A stretch of 64,000 bases of DNA, from assembly GCA_001599755.1 (NCBI GenBank), contig BCHX01000007.1, positions 3,100,001-3,164,000 on the forward strand, written 5' to 3'. Position numbers and translations under genes: made by a program. Numbering within the stretch: the first letter of the stretch is position 1; each line of letters opens with the position of its first letter. The DNA is from Gliomastix tumulicola. Lineage: Eukaryota > Ascomycota > Sordariomycetes > Hypocreales > Bionectriaceae. Positions 40,521 through 49,847 of this stretch are shown piece by piece. The notes beneath the pieces are model-generated. The model was given only the letters and a program-made list of their open reading frames with translations, was not told the origin of the DNA and ran no database searches.

Positions 40521-43210
40521 ATGTCAAAACGACTGGCTTCCGCCCTCCTCGTGGCCGCCCAGACCATCCAGGCCCAGGACCTCCTCGTCTCGGAACCGGG
40601 CCAAGTCGCCCCCGTGCCCAATTGGGACCTCCAGTCCTCCTCGTCCCTCCCAGACGACATCTCCTCTCTGTCCACGCCCGGCGTCGACACCTCAGCATGG
40701 CACCACGCCCCCGTCTCCAAGTGCACCCTCATGGGCTGCCTGCTCGAGGCCGGCGAGCTCGACGACGAGGAGCTCTTCTTCTCGGATAACCTGCGGCGCG
40801 TCGACTGGGGCCAGTTCACGGTGCCCTGGGTGTACAGGAACGAGTTTGCGCTGCGGCCACCGGGGGGCAGCAGTCACTTCCTCCTACAGACAAACGGGAT
40901 CACGTCGCGGGCGGATATTTATCTCAACGGGGAGCTTGTCGCAGACAAGACGGTGCAGAATGGCGCGTATGCAGGGCACGAGTATGATATTACCGGTCTG
41001 GTCGCTGAGGAGAATGCGCTGGTGGTGCAGACGTATCCCACTGATTACTACTACGACCTCGCCCTCGGCTTCATCGACTGGAACCCGTGGCCTGCGGATA
41101 ACGGGACTGGAATCTGGAGGGACATCGCCATCAAACAGACCGGGCCAGCATCCCTGGACTCGATCCGCGCTCTGGTGGACATTGAGCCCGCGACGGTGAA
41201 GCTGCAGGTCGAAGCGAAGAACCTCGAGGACACGGAAGTAGAGATCGTCGCCGAGGCCGTCATCACAGGCCCTTCTGGAGAGGAGGAAGTCACCAAGAGC
41301 CAGACGGCCACTCTACAGCCCGGCGAGACTCGCCTCCTCGAATTCGAGCACACTTTCGACAACCCGCAGCTCTGGTGGCCGAAGCAATGGGGCGAGCAGC
41401 CGCTCTACACCGCCAAGATCACCGTCTCCGATGACGCAGGCCCCTCCGACGAGGTAGAAAGCACCTTTGGTCTGCGGACCGTCACCTCCGAGCTCAACGA
41501 GCACGAGGACATCCTCTACTCCATCAACGGCGTCCCCTTCCAGGTCATCGGCGCCGGCTACGCGCCGGACCTCTACCTCCGCTGGGACCCCGTGCGCTTC
41601 GAGGCCATCGTGAAATACATGCTCGACATCGGCCTCAACACGATCCGTCTCGAGGGCCACAACGAGCACGCGGAGCTGTACGAGATCACGAACCGGCTGG
41701 GGCTCATGGTCATGGCCGGCTGGCAGTGCTGCAACAAGTGGGAAGCCTGGGACTACAACGAGCACTTCGAGCCCATCGCCCTCTGGGACGACGGCGACTA
41801 CGCGGCGGCGAACGCGTCCATCATCCACGAGACCAGGTTCCTCCAGCCGCACCCCAGCACGCTCACCTTCCTTATCGGCAGCGACTTCCACCCCAACGAC
41901 CGAGCCGCAGAGATCTACCTCGACGCACTGCGTGGCAACGGCTGGCAACTCCCCGTCGTCGCCGCAGCCAGCAAACGCGTCTACTCCGACCTCCTCGAAC
42001 CGTCAGGCATGAAGATGGAAGGGCCCTACGACTGGGTGCCCCCGGGCTACTTCTGGGACGTCGACGACTCCTCCCCAACACTAGCAGAGGACCGCTACGG
42101 CGCTGCCTTCGGCTTCGGCTCTGAGCTGGGTGCGGGCGTCGGCACGCCCGAGCTCGGCAGCCTGCGGCGCTTCCTCAGCGAGTCCGACCTCGAGGATCTG
42201 TGGACGCAGCCCGACAAGGGCCTGTTCCACATGTCGACCAACGTGTCGCAGTTCTACACGCGCAGTATCTACAACGAGGGGCTGTGGAAGCGGTACGGCG
42301 AGCCGGCGTCGTTGGAGGATTACCTGAGGAAGGCGCAGGTTATGGACTACGAGACCATCAGGGCGGAGTATGAGGCCTTTGCGGCGCGTTGGAGCGAGGA
42401 GCAGCATCCGGCGACGGGGATGATTTACTGGATGCTGAATAATGCTTGTGAGTTTGACCGTCATGGATGAGAAAGGGGAGTATGGTACTAACAGATGTAG
42501 GGCCGAGTCTTCATTGGAACCAGTTTGACAGCTACCTACATCCCGCGGGGACGTACTTTGGCAGCAAGGCCGGCGCGAGGCTCGAGCACGTCGCGTACAA
42601 CTACCAGTCCAAGGACGCCTGGCTCATCAACCGTTCCATCGACCGTTCGGGGGCGAGAACCGTGGAAGTCGACGTGATCGGGCTCGATGGGAGCGAAATC
42701 AGCAGCACGAGCTACGAGGTCGAGACGGATGCCAACACGTCGAAGCGGCTGCAGGTCATTGAGGGGATCGAGGCGGGCGTCGTCTTCGTTCGTCTGGTCC
42801 TCCGTGACGGGGAGGACGTCCTCAGCCGTAACGTGTATTGGGTTGCTGCGTCGAACGACGGGCTTGACTGGGCAGAGTCGACGTGGTATCATACGCCAGT
42901 CACTTCGTTCGCCGACTACAAGGCGCTGTTCAGTCTGGAGCCCGCTACAGTGGCTGCCAGTGCTTCGGCAGGCGATGGGGGAGCGTACACCGTGACGCTG
43001 GAGAATGAGTCAACGGTGCCGGCGTTCTTTGTGCGGCTGAATCTGGTGGATGGAGAAGGCAAGGATGTGAACCCTGTGACGTGGAGCGACAACTACGTGA
43101 CGCTCTGGCCGGGCGAGACACTCGAACTATCAGTCCGAGGATGGGACGAGGCCGGAGCGGCGGTGCTCATCGATGGTGCAAACGTGGAAGCATCCAAGCT
43201 GTCTCTATAG
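40521..43210 (+). CDS. Secreted GH2 exo-beta-D-glucosaminidase
   Basis: Two exons (40521-42447 and 42501-43210) around a 53-bp intron (GTGAGT donor, TACTAAC branch, TGTAG acceptor) give 878 residues. The splice joins MLNNA to WPSLHWNQFD. A signal peptide occupies about residues 1-18 (MSKRLASALLVAAQTIQA). The GH2 domains follow in order: sugar-binding jelly roll (about 45-200), immunoglobulin-like domain (210-340), TIM barrel (340-650) and two C-terminal beta domains. LIGSDFHPND (D455 region) and FGFGSELGAGVG (nucleophile candidate E535) match fungal exo-chitosanases (CsxA/GlsA type), which release glucosamine from the non-reducing end of chitosan. The family usually has Glu as acid/base; here the SD motif has Asp, as I recall for fungal members. 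It lies downstream of the GH128 gene on the same strand, suggesting a shared role in digesting or remodelling cell wall. Confidence 0.87.
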
Positions 43211-43331
43211 TCAGGGAGCATGCTGGTGCCCGTCACACCAGGCCGTGCAGATGAATATTAGACTCAACCATTGACTATCGGGATATCTCATTCCAAAACA
43301 ACAAGCCGCTCTCATGAACACGTAAACCGCT

Positions 43332-43952
43332 TCAAACATCAACGCGCTTAATCTTGCCGGTCTCGACGTGGTAGACGTAGCCTGCAGATGAACATCGTCA
43401 GCAATGCACACCTCGCGGAAGTAGGACTTGGGACTCACCAGTGATGGGAACATCGAGCACCAGTGGGCTCTTCTTGAGCAGGTTGATGTCGTCAATGACA
43501 CTGTTCCTCAGGTCCTTGAAGGGCAGGAAGGCAATGTGATCGGTGTCCTCGCCAAGGTCCTTCCGGATCTTGGTTCGGAGGTCATTCTCAGTAAAGGTGA
43601 GCATGCCACAGTCGGTCTAGAATGCAGCAGCCAATCAGTATAACAATCCCAACAAGGATCAGTAGGATCAAAAGACACCAACATGGTGGATGACGACAAT
43701 CTCGCGCGTCCCCAACAGCTGCTGCGAGATGACGACAGACCGCAGCGCATCGACCGCCCGGCCACCGGCATTCCGAATCACGTGCGCATCGCCCTCCTTA
43801 AGGCCCAGAGCACGCGCAGGATTGATCCGGGCGTCCATGCAGATGACGACGGCAACCTTGCGGGCGGGCGGCAGCGGCAGATGGCCGTTGTTGAACTGCG
43901 CGACGTACTCCTCGTTCGCGGTCTCAAACTCCTGTGCAACGGGTCCGGCCAT
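43332..43952 (-). CDS. Beta-class carbonic anhydrase
   Basis: Three exons (43683-43952, 43439-43616, 43332-43381) with introns of 66 and 57 bp encode 165 residues. Beta-carbonic anhydrases interconvert CO2 and bicarbonate. The zinc site is complete only after splicing: C38, D40 and R42 in CMDAR on exon 1, then H90 at the end of exon 1 and C93 at the start of exon 2 (HHTDCG). The first intron has an unusual GTTGGT donor but the family motif leaves no other choice. VIRNAGGRA after the first ligand is typical. The size fits short cytosolic fungal beta-CAs rather than the longer plant-type mitochondrial form, and no targeting peptide is seen. The leader carries two and a half copies of a decamer directly against the start codon. 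The gene converges on the GH2 gene, 121 bp apart. Confidence 0.9.
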
Positions 43953-43974
43953 GGTTAAAGATGGTTAAAGATGG
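43951..43974. repeat. Tandem decamer at start codon
   Basis: ATGGTTAAAG repeated (43951-43960, 43961-43970, then ATGG). On the sense strand of the carbonic anhydrase gene this reads CATCTTTAAC twice, running into the CATGG of the start codon. Confidence 0.85.
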
Positions 43975-44381
43975 AACAGTAGAGTAGGATTGGAATCTCA
44001 GAATGGATCAAGTGGTGTGGAAGGATAGAAAGTGGTCTGATGTTGATGGCAGGATCGGGATCCCAAGGTATAAGAGAAAAGAATACACATATAAATACCC
44101 CTCGCCCTTCCCCCCCATCTCGTTTACGGCGGGTTTGCCTCGCTTTATCGGTGCCTCGCTCGTCATTTTAGGCTCCCTGTCACCATATCGGGAGTGGGAA
44201 GATCCGAACGACCAAGTGAGGAGTCGCAGCCAATGGAAGGGGGGTCTGGATCTGATACGCAGCTCAGACGGACCAGGGAGGGTGATGTCACAGATTCTTC
44301 TTGGCCGAGACGCTGCACGTGCCAAACGCATGACTAACTAATGCACTGACTGACTCTTGGGTCATTCTGTTCGTCCCGTCT
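43953..44381. other. Intergenic / promoter of carbonic anhydrase
   Basis: 430 bp with the carbonic anhydrase promoter: tandem decamer at the start codon and a TATTTATA box at 44090-44097 (minus strand). The MFS gene ends at its right edge. No further gene. Confidence 0.5.
44090..44097 (-). promoter_or_regulatory. TATA box of carbonic anhydrase gene
   Basis: TATTTATA on the minus strand, 138 bp upstream of the ATG at 43952, next to a C-rich initiator region. Confidence 0.45.
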
Positions 44382-45983
44382 CTACTCCTGGTGAAGAGCC
44401 GCATTGGCCGAAGCCTTGGGCCGCGGCACCAGCAGCCACGAGACCACCGTCGCGGCGAGAATCCCCGTCAGGATGGGCTGCAGAACGTGCACGCCCGCGC
44501 GCGAGGCGATGACACCCGTGATGATGGGGAACAGGGAGCCGCCCATCTGCGCGAAGAGGAAGACGAAGGCGAGCGCCGTGGCGTGGATCTCGGGCGGGAA
44601 GAGCTTGGAGCCCACGGACACGCCCGTCGCGAAGATGGGCCCGGTGAAGAAGCCGATGAAGCTGACGGCGATGGAGGCGGCGATGATGTTGGGGACGCTG
44701 GAGGGTGTGAGTTAGTGATTGAGGTGGTGAGTATTGGTCGGGGGTTACTTACAGCCAGAAGACCAGCTGCAGCGCGAATGCGAGAATGCAGTAGATGAAG
44801 ACCATCCTCCGCTCCCCGAGGCGGTATGTCGGCTCGGCCAACAGTAGTCTGCCCAGTAGAGCACCTCCCTGCGGTCCGTTAGCGATATCGTCAGTCATAT
44901 AGTGTTGGGTGGGAGCATCTCACATTGGTACCAGCAGGTACGAAGCCCATCTTGGAGAGATCGCCGCCGCGCACTTCAACGAGGTACTCGACCACCCAGC
45001 CGTTGAGCGTGATAGTCGCACCGATGTAGAAGAAGTAGAACAGACTGAGCAGCAGGACGCTGGGCCGCGTGAGCGACTCCTTGATGAGCCTGGTAGCATC
45101 CTTATTCTTCGACTCGGGAGCTCCTCCAGTCTGTGCGGCGGCATCTCCCTCTACATTCTCGCCTGAGACCTGCACAGTGTCCTTCTTGACCCGTAGGGTG
45201 TCTCTAAAGGCGTACGCAATCAACACCAAGTTGACCACGCAGACGCCCACAGGGAAGATATAGAACAGATACCACCTCGACGGCCCCGATCCCGCCGAAG
45301 CGACGCCCGTCGCCGCGAACGGTCCCACGAGGCAGCCGGCCATGTACGAGGCGTGGATGAGCGCCAGCCACCGGTACGCGCCCTTGGTCGACGCGACAAA
45401 GGTGTTGGCGTGCGTGTCGTTGAAGGCCTGCCCCAGCGAGGCAAGGAAGAAGGTAACGACGAAGAGGCCAAAGGGCGGCATCCACGCGCGCAGGACGTGG
45501 GCGAGGATCTGCAGCGCCGCGCCGAGGAGGAGCATGGCGCCGAGGTCGAGGTACTGGCAGAGGTGCGTGTTGGCGAAGGCGGCGAGGAGCCAGCCCACGA
45601 ATTGGGCGCCATATCTTATGAGGGAAGTCAGTCAGCTGTTTGTGCGGTAGAGAAGAGAACTGAGGGAGGGGGGGGTGAACACACGTGCTTGAGACGATGG
45701 CCGTCGTGACGTGGTAATCGCGGATGATGTAGGGGATCAGCGCGCCGATGCTGCCGTCGTTGACGCCCGCGACGAAGAAGGAGAAGCAGGCGCTGGCGAG
45801 CTTGATGGTCGTCGCACGGTCGAGGAGGGTCGAGGGCGGTTCGGTCGGAGGCTGCTGCTGCTCATGGTCGTTCTCATCTTGCTTTGGAGGCGGTACGTGA
45901 GGCTGGGCTGCATTTGATTCCCATTGCGAGGTGCTGGGGAGCTCGTGGGCTTCGATGGTCTGTGTTTGCGTGGACGATGCCAT
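44382..45983 (-). CDS. MFS transporter (BSC6-like)
   Basis: Four exons: 45685-45983, 44924-45614, 44753-44868 and 44382-44697, with introns of 70, 55 and 55 bp. The spliced protein has 473 residues and about twelve membrane segments. A 55-residue Gln/Pro-rich cytosolic N-terminus precedes TM1 (ASACFSFFVAGVNDGSIGALIPYI), whose NDGSIGALIP motif is typical of the fungal MFS group annotated as bypass-of-stop-codon protein 6-like. The first splice restores STYGAQFVGWLLAAF (TM2). A hydrophilic central loop (DTVQVSGENVEGDAAAQ) splits the two halves. The second half includes GGALLGRLLL and SIAVSFIGFFTGPIF. The substrate is unknown; the subfamily has no settled function. It lies next to the lactone-hydrolase-like gene on the same strand, 433 bp apart, so efflux or uptake of that enzyme's substrate is possible. 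Confidence 0.85.
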
Positions 45984-46416
45984 GGCGGGAGTCGCTGGAG
46001 GAGGCGTTTGGGCACTGATTGCCCAGAGCACCGCTGGTGAAGATACGGAAATGAAATTGTATTTACGAGTAATTGAATTCATAAACGACGAGCTTCCACT
46101 GATGATCCCCAGAGCTGCAAAAGAACCCGGTCAGTGGGAGTGACGGCACAGTGGCACCGGGGAGGATGACTCCAGGTTCCCGTCTGAACTACAGCGACTG
46201 ACAGCTGCCTTTATTACCGAACTTTTTACCCTCCCCCGCTAATTATTGGCCTCTTCAGCGGGCAGTTTGTCCGCCAAACCCACTGGCCTCACAAACCAGC
46301 TCATTCCTCTCTCGCTTCCCACGACCCAGAACGACACATCAATAATACTAGGTATACTTGCAAATGCCGCCACTCCCCGACACCGGATCCTCCTCCCGAG
46401 AGCCGTTCCTCATCGC
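45984..46416. other. Intergenic / promoter of MFS gene
   Basis: 433 bp between co-oriented genes, holding the MFS promoter and the 3' end of the hydrolase gene. No other feature is seen. Confidence 0.45.
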
Positions 46417-47214
46417 CTAGACGTACTTCCGACAGGTCTCGACGACATACTCCGCGAATTTCTCCGCCGCCGAGACGTAGGGGAAATGCGACCCGGGGAT
46501 CGTCCTGAACGGGATCCCCAGCTTCGTCGCCGTCACGATGTTATCCGCGAACAAGCCCGTCTGCGTCGCAAATCCGACCGTCCAGTCCAGGGGCCTCTGC
46601 AGCAGCTGCTCGTCCGTGATCTTGGACTTGGTGAGCGGGAGAATGTGAGGGTAGCCGCGCGCCCAGACGACGTAGTTGCGTGCGAGGCGCGCGTGCACGT
46701 CGTCGCCGAGAGCAGCCCAGTCCTCGGGCGAGACCATGCCCGACTTGACGGGGAATCCTCCCACCGCAGCGGCGATGTCTTCCTCTGTGCCCTTGGCGAG
46801 GTCGGACACGTTGCTCTCGACCGTCGTGGGGACCTCGTGCGGCATCCCGTTGCGCACCCTGTCAGGGTACTCCGCCGCGAGAGCCAGCACCGTCGCGCCT
46901 CCTGAGCTCGACCCCCAGAAGGCCACGGGCTCCGTGATTCCGAGCACATCTAGGAGGCCGATGATCTGCCCTGCGAGCTTCTGCCCGGTGACGTCCTTGA
47001 CCGACTCGGGCGGCGCGTCGTGGGAGCGAGACATGCCCGGAGTGTCGAACGTGGTGACGGTGAAGCCGGCCGCGGCGATGATGGACACGGACTCGTCGAA
47101 CATCTGGCATTCGCCGAAGCCGTCGGGGATGAGGACTACGTGCGGGCCGGAGCCTTCCTGCTCGTAGTACCAGGTGATGCCATGCTTGTCTTTGACGGTT
47201 GATCTGGTGCGCAT
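46417..47214 (-). CDS. Alpha/beta hydrolase, zearalenone-lactonase (ZHD101)-like
   Basis: An intronless protein of 265 residues, the same size as ZHD101 (264), the zearalenone hydrolase of Clonostachys rosea. The resemblance is strong by memory: both begin MRTRST and share GITWYYEQEG, GECQMFD, TTFD, PGMSRS, VHARL, VWARGYP, PLDWTVG and DNIVTATK. The triad aligns with a one-residue shift: S103 in GSSSGG, E127 in PHEVPT (an acidic residue after strand 5, as in ZHD101) and H243 in GSHFPYV. W184 matches the substrate-stacking Trp of ZHD101. Such enzymes open the 14-membered resorcylic lactone of zearalenone, destroying its oestrogenic activity; natural substrates of most homologues are unknown. 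No signal peptide is present, so the protein is cytosolic. The ATG at 47214 gives the family N-terminus exactly. It is flanked by a transporter and an acyltransferase. Confidence 0.9.
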   Translation of the reverse strand: MRTRSTVKDKHGITWYYEQEGSGPHVVLIPDGFGECQMFDESVSIIAAAGFTVTTFDTPGMSRSHDAPPESVKDVTGQKLAGQIIGLLDVLGITEPVAFWGSSSGGATVLALAAEYPDRVRNGMPHEVPTTVESNVSDLAKGTEEDIAAAVGGFPVKSGMVSPEDWAALGDDVHARLARNYVVWARGYPHILPLTKSKITDEQLLQRPLDWTVGFATQTGLFADNIVTATKLGIPFRTIPGSHFPYVSAAEKFAEYVVETCRKYV

Positions 47215-48320
47215 GATGAGGGTGGGTTTTATGGTCTAAGTTCGAGGTGTTTGATGCTGGGTTATTCAGACCTTCTCGTCCGCCCTGATGCACGCGTTCT
47301 TATCTACGTTGCGGCGTCGACAGGGTCAGGGGAGGAATAGGGGGTTCATTCGCATGGAATATGATGGAAGCTCGTGGAATCCAGTCTCATATGTTGCCGT
47401 CGCCGGTTGGCATACTGCCACTTTGTGATCTCCGGCGTGTGTAAATCCCGATGATGCGGGGGGCGGTGACATCGGGCACCGGTAGAGCGAGAGGTCGGAG
47501 ACCGAGATTACGATTGCAGAACCATTCTGAGCGCAGACCACCATGTGAAGGGGAGATGCTCCTAAGTGTGCCTACCTAGTATATGGTGACAGCCTTGCCC
47601 CCTCGTGTACTGCATCAAGGTCGAAATATCGATCAATTTTGCTCAGTCCACAGCCTAACCTGCTCTTCACCTTCAAGACTAACTACCAGCTGGGTCGTTC
47701 AGCAGGCCCTTGTATCCGATATTGGAGACGCCGAACATGCTGATCCTGGCGGTACCCTAGAGACACCAAGACGAGTATCGTTACCGGCTTTCCAAACAGA
47801 CAACCGCCACGTAAATGAATACATTCATTGATTCGATAGCATGTGGACTGTCCTTCTAGTTGCATGAGTGAGTGTCTATGACGACTCACGAGTTGGTAGG
47901 CATCGAACCATCGGGGAAATACGAAGTGACATGAGCATTCCAATAATAAACATCAGGTCGATATCTCCCCCCAAGCTCTTTACAGGCGGAGAAACTCCCT
48001 AGAATATACGGATGTCGGCCCGCGTTAGCTAAATCCTCGCTAAAATAGCGCCAGGTCCCCCGTGCGGGAAACCCTCGACCAAGCGGCGGGAAACCCACAC
48101 GCGGGTTTCCTACGCGGAGAATCGAATCACGGGACGACGAGGATGCCATTCACGGGGCGGTCCTCCAGACGAGTCCAGAACGGCGGGGGAGAAGACACAG
48201 AGAGAGCTAAAATAGAGAGGGTGAGTCTCATACCTGGCCGTCCTCGCAGCATCATCTCTCACTGACATCACCAGTGTTCTCGTACTACTCCAACTTACCC
48301 CTCATCTACAGCCTACGGCC
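47215..48320. other. Intergenic, divergent promoters
   Basis: A 1.1-kb divergent spacer between the hydrolase and the acyltransferase, so a shared control region is possible. It contains repeated GGGAAACCC elements at 48065-48110. No gene is seen. Confidence 0.5.
48065..48110. promoter_or_regulatory. Repeated GGAAACCC elements
   Basis: CGGGAAACCC at 48065-48074 and 48087-48096, then the inverted GGGTTTCC at 48103-48110. The second and third copies form an 8-bp inverted repeat with a 6-bp spacer, about 210-255 bp upstream of the acyltransferase ATG. Candidate operator; no factor is assigned. Confidence 0.4.
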
Positions 48321-49847
48321 ATGGACTACACACGCTTCGAGTGGCGGAACGTCGCACCTTCAACCTCAAGCCTTCCCATCTGGCAGCGCGACATCGACGA
48401 GTGCGAATACTTCTACACGGCCCTCGCCAGACTCTACAAAGCCTCTGGCCGCTCCTTCTTCCACGTCACCGGCCACCTCTCGCTCAGTATCACGCCGCCC
48501 TCCCCAGGCGACGACGCCGATGGAGTGGTGAACGCGGCGCTGGCCAAGGCGTGGCTGGCCTTGAGGAAGAGGCATCCCGCCATCGCGTCGCAGACCAAGT
48601 GGGAGCCGACGCTGCAGCGATGGGTCAAGGAGTACAACGCCTCGACGGATGGCTGGGTGGAGGAGACGCTCGTTCACGTCACCAATGGGCAGACGGGCGT
48701 CGAGTTCGCCAACGCTGATCCTCCTGCGCCGAAGCCGCCCACGCTGTTCGTGCTCTCTCCACCCCAGGACGGAGATGGAACATCCGTGAGGAGGGATCTT
48801 GTCCTTCGCTCGCCGCACGACATCATCGACGGCGTCGGCACGCTGCACCTGCTGAACAACTTCGCCCGCCTGCTCTCGGAGACGCTCGCCGGGGAAGAGG
48901 TGGACGTGGACGGCGACGAGGTGTCCCGGCTGAGCCCTGCGTACCGTGTTGCCGCTGGCGTTCCCCCGGACATGGCCGAGCAGGCGAAGAAACGCCTCGC
49001 GGAGCTGGATTCAGTCTACGCCCCAGCCGAGCAGACTGCCAACGCCCCCGAGCCCATCGGCCTGCCCTACAAGAAAGGAAGCCTGCTCCCGGGCAAACAC
49101 CAGCGCGTTGAGCTCGTCCTCTCACGGGAGGAGTCCTCGCGGATCATTGCCGCTGCAAAGAACCTGGGCGCCACAGTCACACATGTCTTCCACGCCGCCC
49201 TCGCCCTCGTGCTCAGGGACCGACAGGAACGGTCCTCGGCGCCGCGCCCCGTGCAGTACATCAACTATATCCTCCGTGACGAGCGCGCGTCCTGCAAGCC
49301 GCCCTATAACAGCGGCACGCTCCATCCAGCAGGCGTGCTTCACTCCGTCTCGAGCGGGCGCCTCGTCGTCGACATGACTGTCCCGTCAGACTCTGCCACT
49401 CAAACAGACGCGGAGAACAAGGAATCCTTCCTGGCTGTCGTCCGCCAGCTGCGAGACTTCTACAACCGCGTCCGCGACGACAAGCAGCACTACGCCCTGG
49501 TGCCTTACATCTGGGAGCGCTCGACACCGGAACTGCCCCAGCCAACGTCCGAATCAGAAGAGGCCCTCCCCGTCCCGCCGCCCAAGGAGCTCGGCGCGGC
49601 GTCGATCTCAAGCATGGGCCGCATCGACTCCATCATGCCGCCCAGCTACGGCAGTGGCGCCGTCGAGCTGCACAGCCCCTGGGTGACGGGCGAGGAGCTG
49701 GGCGCTGGGGTGGGCACGTTCCTGGGGACGTTCCGCGGGGAGCTGGCGTTCAGCGCTGCGTATAATGATGCGTGGCATGATCGGGAGGGGGCGGAGGCGT
49801 TTCTGCGGCAGTGTCTTGGGGTGGTGAGGAGCGGGTTGGGTTTGTGA
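48321..49847 (+). CDS. Condensation/CAT-like acyltransferase
   Basis: An intronless protein of 508 residues. The fold is the chloramphenicol-acetyltransferase superfamily (condensation-domain, BAHD and trichothecene acetyltransferase relatives). The key motif is SPHDIIDGVGT: H166-x3-D170-G, where His acts as general base in acyl transfer. The structural DFGWG motif of plant BAHD enzymes is not visible; the C-terminal block SSMGRIDSIMPPSYG and SPWVTGEELGAGVGTFLGTFRG instead resembles fungal Tri3-like acetyltransferases. The protein would move an acyl group, probably from acyl-CoA, to a hydroxyl or amine; the acceptor is unknown. No membrane segment or targeting signal is seen. It diverges from the ZHD101-like gene across a 1.1-kb shared spacer. 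Confidence 0.8.
   Translation: MDYTRFEWRNVAPSTSSLPIWQRDIDECEYFYTALARLYKASGRSFFHVTGHLSLSITPPSPGDDADGVVNAALAKAWLALRKRHPAIASQTKWEPTLQRWVKEYNASTDGWVEETLVHVTNGQTGVEFANADPPAPKPPTLFVLSPPQDGDGTSVRRDLVLRSPHDIIDGVGTLHLLNNFARLLSETLAGEEVDVDGDEVSRLSPAYRVAAGVPPDMAEQAKKRLAELDSVYAPAEQTANAPEPIGLPYKKGSLLPGKHQRVELVLSREESSRIIAAAKNLGATVTHVFHAALALVLRDRQERSSAPRPVQYINYILRDERASCKPPYNSGTLHPAGVLHSVSSGRLVVDMTVPSDSATQTDAENKESFLAVVRQLRDFYNRVRDDKQHYALVPYIWERSTPELPQPTSESEEALPVPPPKELGAASISSMGRIDSIMPPSYGSGAVELHSPWVTGEELGAGVGTFLGTFRGELAFSAAYNDAWHDREGAEAFLRQCLGVVRSGLGL

Noticed and set aside
40516..42464. Several long minus-strand frames opposite the GH2 gene
   Set aside because: Antisense shadows of a GC3-rich gene, with no domain signature.
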